Below, piece by piece: positions 1 to 5,526 of a stretch of 9,428 nt of DNA. Position numbers and translations under genes: made by a program. The notes under the pieces were generated by a model, which searched no databases, was not told where the DNA came from, and worked only from the letters and a program-made list of their open reading frames with translations. Positions within the stretch are counted from its first letter, which is position 1; each line of letters begins with the position of its first letter. Source of the DNA: Nanobdellota archaeon (GTDB lineage: Archaea; Nanobdellota; Nanobdellia; Pacearchaeales; GW2011-AR1); the NCBI GenBank assembly GCA_018897135.1, contig JAHILJ010000025.1, forward strand, positions 1-9,428, written 5' to 3'.

Positions 1-1254
1 AACTATATTGTTTACACTAACGTCTGAGTCTCCTTCTGTATTTTCAACTACAACATTATTATTATTTAAATCTCCTCCTATACTATCAATCACATTATTT
101 TCAACCACAACCTTTCCTTGATTATCTTCTTGATTATTATTATTTTCAACTATCTTTCCTGGTCTTTTTATTTCAACTTGCTCCCAAACATCATTTGCTT
201 TTTCATTCCATGCTTCAGTCATAGTCCTAAGTTTATTTACATAAGAAAACATAGAATCCAAATCTTCTTCTGCACAAGATTGTTTCATATTATCTATTAA
301 AGAAGTTGTTTCAGACATTAAACTGCTTGAATCCATGTTTTTATATTTTTCTCTAGAATCTACTTCATTTCCCACTTGTTTAGGGGGCTTAAAATTTCCT
401 CTTCCGTCAAAACGCAAGTCCATATTAATATAATTCCATTCACAATCATCGCACATTTCTAATCTAAGAATCGCTTCAAACTTTTCTCCTTCACAAAAAA
501 CAATTTCATTAAGAAATACTTGCTGGCTTTCTCTCTGGTTTTCACTTCCAAAAATAGATTTCATTATATCTTCACATTTCCCTCCCCCTTGCCTAAAATA
601 ATTATTAAAAATCATTTCTGCATCAACGCTCTGCTTTGCTAATTCTTCTGCATTTGAACTTGTTGGATTAGAATTAAACTGCTCTGCCAAACCCTGAATA
701 TTATTTATTTTAGTTTGGATATCTATCTGCTCTTCTGGTTTTTTAAATTCAGTACTAAAATGTAATCTATAAATTATAGAACCTTCTTCTGGAAGTTCTT
801 CAATATTCTCATTTTCAAAATTATCAAATTGATTTTTCTTGAAAATGCTTGGAAATGCTTCCATTCTTATTTGTATTTTCTTTCCATCAAAAATTATTTT
901 TCTCCAAACAGGAACAGAATAATCAAGTTTTCTATCTTGCTCTTCCCCTTCAACCCAAACCCATTTAGTTTCTTCATTTGATTCTCCAAGAACTTTTTTA
1001 ATTTGCTCTTGTTTTACAACACCCCCCATTTCTTTTCCTGTTGCACCCAAAATTTCATTTAAACCTTCTCTAGCAGAACTAACATATAACATTAACTTAA
1101 CATAATTAATATTTCCTGTTTCATATTCTTCAGCATAGTGAGTAATCTTTTGTATCTCAGAATCAACAGAACCAGCTAACACCGAAGGTAAAAACAAACT
1201 AACTAACAAAACCAAGACCAAAAACAAAAATCTCAACCTCTTCTCTTCTTTCAT
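1..1254 (-). CDS. Secreted Asn-rich hypothetical protein, 3' end beyond window
   Basis: Minus-strand frame open from ATG at 1254 to the window edge: 418 codons, no stop, so the C-terminus is missing. Residues 1-27 form a clear signal peptide: basic MKEEKRLR, a Leu/Val/Phe core, then V-L-A at 25-27 with likely cleavage before G28. The mature part is soluble-looking and acidic, with aromatic patches (VWVEGEEQD near 99, VPVWRKIIFDGKK near 114) and five Cys (227, 254, 268, 271, 327), including a CDDC pair at 268-271 that could form a disulfide or bind metal. From about residue 368 it becomes low-complexity, rich in Asn, Asp and Glu, with repeated VVEN/VVVEN units, like a linker or stalk. An in-frame ATG at 1269 would add five residues, but a TATA box at 1277-1284 favours a leaderless start at 1254. 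I do not recognise a named family. It is probably an exported surface protein; function unknown. Confidence 0.85.
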   Translation of the reverse strand, partial: MKEEKRLRFLFLVLVLLVSLFLPSVLAGSVDSEIQKITHYAEEYETGNINYVKLMLYVSSAREGLNEILGATGKEMGGVVKQEQIKKVLGESNEETKWVWVEGEEQDRKLDYSVPVWRKIIFDGKKIQIRMEAFPSIFKKNQFDNFENENIEELPEEGSIIYRLHFSTEFKKPEEQIDIQTKINNIQGLAEQFNSNPTSSNAEELAKQSVDAEMIFNNYFRQGGGKCEDIMKSIFGSENQRESQQVFLNEIVFCEGEKFEAILRLEMCDDCEWNYINMDLRFDGRGNFKPPKQVGNEVDSREKYKNMDSSSLMSETTSLIDNMKQSCAEEDLDSMFSYVNKLRTMTEAWNEKANDVWEQVEIKRPGKIVENNNNQEDNQGKVVVENNVIDSIGGDLNNNNVVVENTEGDSDVSVNNIV

Positions 1255-1260
1255 ATAATT
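1253..1260 (+). promoter_or_regulatory. Possible TATA-like element for the permease gene
   Basis: ATATAATT sits about 38 nt before the permease ATG at 1295. With the normal archaeal spacing it would give a start near 1283 and a short leader of roughly 12 nt. It overlaps the first codon of the divergent gene, and the match is weak in such AT-rich DNA. It is offered only because the palindromic box at 1277-1284 is too close to serve this gene. Confidence 0.22.
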
Positions 1261-1276
1261 ATTTAACATCCTAAAG

Positions 1277-1284
1277 TTTATAAA
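1277..1284 (-). promoter_or_regulatory. TATA box for the secreted-protein gene
   Basis: TTTATAAA with an A-rich BRE-like stretch just upstream on the minus strand. Its centre lies about 26.5 nt from the A of the ATG at 1254, the usual archaeal TATA-to-start distance, so transcription would begin at or next to the start codon (leaderless mRNA). The motif is palindromic, but on the plus strand it would place transcription start inside the permease gene, so I assign it to the minus-strand gene. Confidence 0.5.
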
Positions 1285-1294
1285 TTTACTTGAA

Positions 1295-2482
1295 ATGATA
1301 TTTCAGTTAATAACCGCCCTCCTCGTCGGCATTCTCGTCGGAACCTTCACGGGCCTAATTCCAGGAATCCACATAAATCTTGTTGGAGCTTTTTTAATTT
1401 CACTTTCAACTTCTTTGTTTTTTAAAATTCCTGCAACTTATCTTGTTGTTTTCATAACATCGATGGCAATAACGCACACTTTTGTTGACTTTATTCCTTC
1501 AATATTTTTGGGTTGCCCAGACACAGACACAGAACTTTCTGTTTTGCCAGGGCACGAACTTTTAAAAAAAGGTTTAGGATATGAAGCAATTCTTTTAACA
1601 AATAAAGGAAGTTTAGCTGCAATTTTTCTCTTATTAATAATAGCAATTCCCTCTGTTTTTCTAATTTCAAAAATAAATAATTTAATGCAAATTCTAATTC
1701 CATATCTTTTAATTTTTACGTCTGTTTTTTTAATTTCATCTGAAAAAAAGAAATTAAGTGCCTTGCTTGTTTTTTTCCTCTCTGGCTTTTTAGGTTTTTG
1801 TGTTTTAAATTTAACTTCAATAAACCAACCGCTCTTTCCTCTTTTAACAGGATTGTTTGGAAGTTCAATGTTGGTTTTAAGTATAAAAAATAAATTTAAA
1901 GTTCCAAAACAAAAAATAACAAATCCAAAAACAAAATCATTTAAACCTCTTTTAGGAGCCTTGGTTGCTTCTCCACTTTGCAGTTTTCTTCCTGGACTTG
2001 GAAGCGGTCAAGCAGCAATAATTGGAAACTCAATTTCAAAGACTAACAAAAAAGGTTTCTTAATTTTACTCGGAGCAACAAATACTTTAGTCATGGGCTT
2101 TTCATTTATTTCGCTTTATGTTATTTCAAAAGCACGAACAGGTGCCGCAATTGCAATTTTAGAAATTATTGGAAATTTGTCTTGGAAAGTTTTAATCTTA
2201 ATTCTTCTTACAACTTTAATAAGCGGACTTCTTTCTTTTATAATTACAAAAAAATTAGCAAAAGTGTTTTCACAAAAAATAGAAAAAATAAATTACACAA
2301 AACTTTCTTTAGTTACTTTAATTTTTTTAGGAATAATTGTTTTTTTAATTTCTGGTTTTTTCGGTTTTATGATTTTGTTGGTTTCAACCTTAACAGGAAT
2401 TTATTGCATTTCTCTAAAAGTTCGAAGAACAAACATGATGGGCTGTTTGTTAATTCCGACAATAATTTTGTATCTTCTATAA
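1295..2482 (+). CDS. TctA-family (COG1784-like) membrane permease
   Basis: A 395-residue, very hydrophobic protein with about ten predicted membrane segments. It carries the two paired family signatures: a Gly/Pro-rich motif near the N-terminus (GTFTGLIPGIHIN, 16-28) and its pseudo-repeat in the second half (FLPGLGSGQAAI, 231-242). The region HTFVDFIPSIFLGCPDTDTE (61-80) followed by SVLPGHELL and LGYEAILLT is characteristic of the archaeal TctA-like group. In bacteria TctA is the large membrane subunit of the tripartite tricarboxylate transporter, working with TctB and the binding protein TctC. No tctB or tctC is visible here, and archaeal members usually stand alone, so the substrate is unknown. 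There is no alternative start between ATG 1295 and the first signature. The first 25 or so codons are GC-rich and C-ending, unlike the AT-rich remainder. The 3' end overlaps the convergent PurF-like gene by 6 nt. Confidence 0.85.
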   Translation: MIFQLITALLVGILVGTFTGLIPGIHINLVGAFLISLSTSLFFKIPATYLVVFITSMAITHTFVDFIPSIFLGCPDTDTELSVLPGHELLKKGLGYEAILLTNKGSLAAIFLLLIIAIPSVFLISKINNLMQILIPYLLIFTSVFLISSEKKKLSALLVFFLSGFLGFCVLNLTSINQPLFPLLTGLFGSSMLVLSIKNKFKVPKQKITNPKTKSFKPLLGALVASPLCSFLPGLGSGQAAIIGNSISKTNKKGFLILLGATNTLVMGFSFISLYVISKARTGAAIAILEIIGNLSWKVLILILLTTLISGLLSFIITKKLAKVFSQKIEKINYTKLSLVTLIFLGIIVFLISGFFGFMILLVSTLTGIYCISLKVRRTNMMGCLLIPTIILYLL

Positions 2483-3778
2483 TCCCCAACACTCTAAACA
2501 AAGTTTCTCCCTTGAAAAACCAATAGCTTCTTCCAAAGCCTCTACAGTAGCATACCTCAAACTATCTAAATTAAGTTTTTTCAGAATAGAATTTAAATCC
2601 ATTCTTGTGGCAATACAATCTTCATTTTCTTTTATACTATAACCATATCTACAAGCAGCTTTCAAAGGAGGACAAGCAATCCTTGCATGCACTTCTTTAG
2701 CACCCAACGCCTTTAATCTCAAAACCCTATTCCACATTTGAGTTCCTCTAACAATACTATCATCAACAAGAACAATTTTCCTTCCTTGTATTCTACTTTT
2801 CAAAGGAATCAATTTCACTTTAGCTTCTTTATCCCTAACCTCTTGTTTTGAGGAAGTAAAACTTCTATCAGAATAATCATATCTTACAAAAACTTCTTCA
2901 TAAGGAATTCCTGATTCTTTTGCATAACCTAAAGCATGCCATCTTCCTGAATTCGGAAGTGGAGAAACAACATCTGCATTAACAGGATATTTTTTAGCGA
3001 GAATTTCCCCAATATTAAACCTAACATCTGCAACACAACGCCCTTGAATAACTGATGGAGGATATGCACTATAAATCCATTCAAATGTTCCATATTTTAT
3101 CGGAGATAAATCTAATTTAGCCAAAGAACATATCCCTTTTTCATTTAATAAAACAGTTTCTCCAGGCTCAACATCTCTTACAATTTCAAATCCTGTATTC
3201 TCAAAAGAATTGCTTTCAGAAGAAACAGCATAATCTTCCTCCCTCTTTCCTAAAACCAAAGGTTTTCTTCCCCACCCTCTTGAAGCATAAATTCCTTCTT
3301 GAGCCAAAGAAAGAATTGCAAAATCTCCCTCCATCACATTAGTTAATTTTTCAATGCCTTTTTCAAAACTTGGTTCATTTGAAATTATTTTTGAAATTAA
3401 AAGATTATCACTTACTTGTTCAGGAGAACGATATCCACTAAAGCTCGCACCACGATTTAATAATTTGTTTTTTAAAAAATCACTATTTGATATTCTTCCA
3501 TCAAAACATAAAATCGCCCCACCAAATTTTGAAAATTCAGACGTCGGTTGTCTATAATTTGAAACAGCACCAACACCCCAATTGCCCTCCAAACTATCCA
3601 AATAATTTTTTGTAAAAATTGTTTTTATCAATCCTGCATGAGTATAATCTCTAAGCTCACCACCATTTTTCAAACCAACACCACAATAATCATGATTTCT
3701 ATGTTGCAAATAAGAAGTTCCTAAAACCAAATCTTCAACACATCTTTTGCTTGAAACAATTCCAAAAATTCCACCCAT
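2477..3778 (-). CDS. PurF-like amidophosphoribosyltransferase paralog lacking the catalytic Cys
   Basis: 433 residues: an N-terminal Ntn glutaminase-like domain (about 1-225) followed by a type I phosphoribosyltransferase domain. The PRPP-binding loop is intact (IVLVDDSIVRGTQ, 335-347). Classical PurF makes phosphoribosylamine from PRPP and glutamine, the first step of purine synthesis, using an N-terminal Cys exposed after Met removal. Here the protein begins MGGIFGIVSSK, so Gly occupies the Cys position. By eye, other glutamine-site motifs are also degraded: the usual GHxRYxT is GAVSNY (70-75) and the usual HNG is FDG (92-94). Three of the four Cys that ligate Fe-S in the Bacillus enzyme have counterparts (C376, C427, C430); the fourth position is Gly. 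I recall bacterial paralogs also starting MGG and ending with a CxxCW motif, so this is probably a real subfamily, perhaps using free ammonia. Start: ATG 3778 rather than TTG 3787, because only the ATG matches the family N-terminus. Confidence 0.85.
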   Translation of the reverse strand: MGGIFGIVSSKRCVEDLVLGTSYLQHRNHDYCGVGLKNGGELRDYTHAGLIKTIFTKNYLDSLEGNWGVGAVSNYRQPTSEFSKFGGAILCFDGRISNSDFLKNKLLNRGASFSGYRSPEQVSDNLLISKIISNEPSFEKGIEKLTNVMEGDFAILSLAQEGIYASRGWGRKPLVLGKREEDYAVSSESNSFENTGFEIVRDVEPGETVLLNEKGICSLAKLDLSPIKYGTFEWIYSAYPPSVIQGRCVADVRFNIGEILAKKYPVNADVVSPLPNSGRWHALGYAKESGIPYEEVFVRYDYSDRSFTSSKQEVRDKEAKVKLIPLKSRIQGRKIVLVDDSIVRGTQMWNRVLRLKALGAKEVHARIACPPLKAACRYGYSIKENEDCIATRMDLNSILKKLNLDSLRYATVEALEEAIGFSREKLCLECWGL

Positions 3779-3789
3779 CAAGAACAAAT

Positions 3790-3796
3790 AAAAAAA
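3790..3796 (-). terminator. Oligo-T tract between barrel gene and purF-like gene
   Basis: Seven T in a row on the minus strand, 37 nt after the barrel stop codon and 11 nt before the PurF-like ATG. Archaeal polymerase stops at such U-rich stretches without a hairpin, so this may end the barrel transcript. A weak TATA-like GTTTAAGA at 3801-3808, about 26 nt from the ATG at 3778, could then start a separate leaderless purF-like transcript. Long T runs are common in this AT-rich DNA, so the assignment is tentative. Confidence 0.35.
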
Positions 3797-3832
3797 TACT
3801 TCTTAAACTTTATTGTAATAAAACATCTATTT

Positions 3833-4471
3833 TTAGAAAACAACACCTGCTGAAAAAACAGTTGAGCCCATATCAAAACCTGCATGCTCTTCTGTAGAAT
3901 AAGGATTTATTTTGCTTTTTCTAATTTCAATTCTTGCTCTTTTAATAAAAGAGTTTTCAATATAAACTTCTGCTCCACCAATAAACATCATTCCTGCACC
4001 TTCAATTTTCTCTTTATCTGGCTTCTTCTTATCTATTGAATCTTGTTTATATCTTAAGGTAGACCATTCAATTCCCACCCCTCCAAAAAAATTAATTCCT
4101 TTTTGTGGAATCATAATTTGTAAAGAGCCGTTTGTTATCAAATTAGTATATTGCGAATAACTTACAACAGAATTGTCTATGCTTGCTGTTTTTCTATTGA
4201 ACATAATTCCAACGCTTCCTTCATATCTAAAATTATCTGAAAAATAATTATTATAACCAAAAGCAAGAGGAAGTGCATTTCCCCATTCTTCATTCATATC
4301 TTTATCATTAAATTGAGATATTCCAACACTAAGAAACCCAGAGTCTTTCCTCTTCATATTTGGATCTCTTGCAAAACTTGGAACCAAAAGCCCCCCAGAA
4401 AGCACAACAGGTAAAAAAAACTTTTTAGAATAATCAAAACCCTCTTTTAAAATAGCGCCTAAACTTTTCAT
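3833..4471 (-). CDS. Predicted eight-stranded outer-membrane-type beta-barrel protein
   Basis: 212 residues. Signal peptide: an unusually long N-region to about residue 17, a hydrophobic core (18-33), and a likely cleavage site S-F-A at 32-34. The mature part has no hydrophobic helix. Instead it shows about eight amphipathic strands with alternating small, polar and aromatic residues: near 45-54, 67-77, 81-94, 104-121, 126-142, 158-171, 178-189 and 199-212. Turns are short on one side, and a charged loop (KKKPDKEK) lies at 148-155. The chain ends in Phe (SAGVVF), as bacterial OmpA/OmpX-type porin-like proteins do. This is the OMP_b-brl pattern of bacterial outer membranes, so its presence beside an archaeal polymerase is surprising. 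Codon use looks like that of its neighbours. Start: ATG 4471 rather than TTG 4480, supported by a TATA box about 25 nt upstream. It could instead be another beta-rich secreted protein. The exact function is unknown. Confidence 0.75.
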   Translation of the reverse strand: MKSLGAILKEGFDYSKKFFLPVVLSGGLLVPSFARDPNMKRKDSGFLSVGISQFNDKDMNEEWGNALPLAFGYNNYFSDNFRYEGSVGIMFNRKTASIDNSVVSYSQYTNLITNGSLQIMIPQKGINFFGGVGIEWSTLRYKQDSIDKKKPDKEKIEGAGMMFIGGAEVYIENSFIKRARIEIRKSKINPYSTEEHAGFDMGSTVFSAGVVF

Positions 4472-4492
4472 ATCTCTCAAAACAAAACCGAG

Positions 4493-4500
4493 TTTATAAA
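4493..4500 (-). promoter_or_regulatory. TATA box for the beta-barrel gene
   Basis: TTTATAAA, identical to the box at 1277-1284. Its centre is about 25.5 nt from the A of ATG 4471, giving a leaderless transcript. The spacing is what decides the ATG start over the upstream TTG at 4480. Confidence 0.5.
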
Positions 4501-4529
4501 AATTATTATATTCTACAATACATAAAAAA

Positions 4530-4537
4530 TTATAAAG
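4530..4537 (+). promoter_or_regulatory. TATA box for the lipoprotein gene
   Basis: TTATAAAG preceded by an A-run that fits a BRE. Its centre is about 23.5 nt before the A of ATG 4557, again the leaderless arrangement. Only 29 nt separate it from the oppositely facing box at 4493-4500, so TFB and polymerase complexes on the two promoters could compete or be co-regulated. Confidence 0.5.
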
Positions 4538-4556
4538 TTTGAAAATCTTTAATTAT

Positions 4557-4937
4557 ATGAAATCCCTAAATAACCTTTTATTAATTTTAACAAGTTGTTT
4601 TCTTTTAAATTGTGAACCTGTTTTAGAACCTCCTGCAGGATACAATAACGGAAAAGTGCAAGGAACTGTTTTCTATGATCCAGATGGAGATGGAAATTAT
4701 GAGGTTGTTGGAGATGCTACATTATGCTTAGACGGAATTTCCTATTTTGCAAATGGAAAACCAAAAACAAATTCAAATTCTGAAGGATATTTTGAGTTTC
4801 CAGATGTTGAGCCTGGAGAACATCTTGTTTGGGGCCATAAAAAAGTAGGAAATATCTATCATGAAACAAACATAACCTTTCCGGTTGAAGAGAAAAAAAT
4901 AACAACCTTAACATTGCGCCTTAGAAAAGGGCCTTAA
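4557..4937 (+). CDS. Small lipoprotein with a prealbumin-like domain and calcium-loop motif
   Basis: 126 residues from ATG 4557. The TTG at 4539 in the same frame is rejected because a TATA box at 4530-4537 would place the transcript start after it. The N-terminus MKSLNN is followed by a Leu-rich core with two candidate lipid-attachment Cys. C14 has a textbook lipobox (L-T-S-C) but a very short signal. C19 (L-L-N-C) has a better-sized signal but an unusual Asn at -1. After a Pro-rich linker, residues 33-122 resemble a single carboxypeptidase-regulatory/SdrD-B-like beta-sandwich: GKVQGTVFYDPDGDG (32-46), then SEGYFEFPDVEPGEHLV (75-91). The D41-x-D43-x-D45-x-N47-x-E49 spacing matches EF-hand-like calcium loops seen in such domains. 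It is probably anchored outside the cell membrane and divergently paired with the barrel gene. The family assignment is by motif only; no enzyme active site is seen. Confidence 0.75.
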   Translation: MKSLNNLLLILTSCFLLNCEPVLEPPAGYNNGKVQGTVFYDPDGDGNYEVVGDATLCLDGISYFANGKPKTNSNSEGYFEFPDVEPGEHLVWGHKKVGNIYHETNITFPVEEKKITTLTLRLRKGP

Positions 4938-4939
4938 TT

Positions 4940-4944
4940 AAAAA
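4940..4944 (-). terminator. Short oligo-T after the methyltransferase gene
   Basis: Five T immediately after the minus-strand stop at 4945. Together with the T run on the other strand it makes a compact two-way termination zone between the convergent genes, which are only 7 nt apart. Confidence 0.25.
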
Positions 4945-5526
4945 TTATTTTTTGTGAGCAATATAAAAAAGCTCGTTATAAAATAAATTTCGAATAAATT
5001 TCTTTTTGGTTTGAAAAGAAAAAAGATTTCCAAAAAGACTCTTGTATTCTTTTTCGTTTCGAATAAATTTCCCCCTATCAATAAATTTCATAAACCAATT
5101 ATTAAAAGGTTTTTTAGGAAAAAAACAAGGCTCCATCCCAACTACCGAACCTTTTTCTTTCAAAAGCCCATAGAGATATTTTCTATATTTTTTCATTTCA
5201 ATATCATTAATATGATGTAGGGTAGAAATAATAAAAACATAATCAAATTTTTTATCCCCAAGACAAAGATTTTCTAAAAGAATATCTTCAAAATTATAAT
5301 TAGGATAAACCTTTTTTGCATAATTAATTCTTTTTTTATCTAAATCAATTCCAAGATATCCTTTTGAATCAAATAGAAAACAGTAAGACCCAGCGCCACA
5401 ACCAAAATCAAGAACACTTTTTCCTGAAAACTCTACCTTCTTTTTTAAAACATCTTCCACATACTTCTTAGTCGCCTTTTGAGACCTCCAAATTTTATCA
5501 AAAATAAATGCAGGAATTTCTATCAT
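4945..5526 (-). CDS. Class I SAM-dependent methyltransferase, substrate unknown
   Basis: 193 residues. The Rossmann-fold signatures are clear: motif I VLDFGCGAGSY (38-48) binds SAM, the acidic end of strand 2 is D61 in YLGIDLD, and the motif IV/post-IV region FDYVFIISTLHHI (94-106) is typical of Methyltransf_11/25-type enzymes. Members of this broad group methylate small molecules, lipids, sugars or proteins. The C-terminal part (about 125-193) is basic and aromatic and gives no substrate clue, and there are no DNA-methylase motifs such as DPPY. Start: ATG 5526, whose A is also the last base of the DP2 stop (TGATG). A TTG one codon upstream is less likely. A GGGTGG at 5536-5541, encoded by the last DP2 codons, may act as ribosome-binding site. 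It is the last gene of the HD-DP2 operon. Co-transcription suggests coordinated expression but does not prove a replication role. Confidence 0.85.
   Translation of the reverse strand: MIEIPAFIFDKIWRSQKATKKYVEDVLKKKVEFSGKSVLDFGCGAGSYCFLFDSKGYLGIDLDKKRINYAKKVYPNYNFEDILLENLCLGDKKFDYVFIISTLHHINDIEMKKYRKYLYGLLKEKGSVVGMEPCFFPKKPFNNWFMKFIDRGKFIRNEKEYKSLFGNLFSFQTKKKFIRNLFYNELFYIAHKK
4948..4953 (+). terminator. Oligo-T terminator after the lipoprotein gene
   Basis: Six T on the plus strand, 10 nt after the lipoprotein stop. It lies within the last codons of the convergent methyltransferase gene. It fits archaeal oligo-U termination. Confidence 0.35.

Noticed and set aside
41..160. ATTTTCAAC repeats as a CRISPR array
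   Set aside because: Units are about 9 nt, imperfect and in frame with coding sequence. Spacing is uneven and there are no palindromic repeats.
118..300. 60-codon plus-strand open frame rich in Ile and Phe
   Set aside because: Antisense of the Asn-rich tail of the secreted-protein gene, which has a far longer open frame with signal peptide and promoter.
2182..2526. 114-codon plus-strand open frame inside the permease gene
   Set aside because: Shadow of the permease in another frame: Phe/Asn-rich translation, no initiation signal, no domain.
3740..3742. C13 of the PurF-like protein as a substitute nucleophile
   Set aside because: An Ntn hydrolase needs the nucleophile at the free N-terminus. 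C13 is internal, and the other glutamine-site motifs are degraded too.
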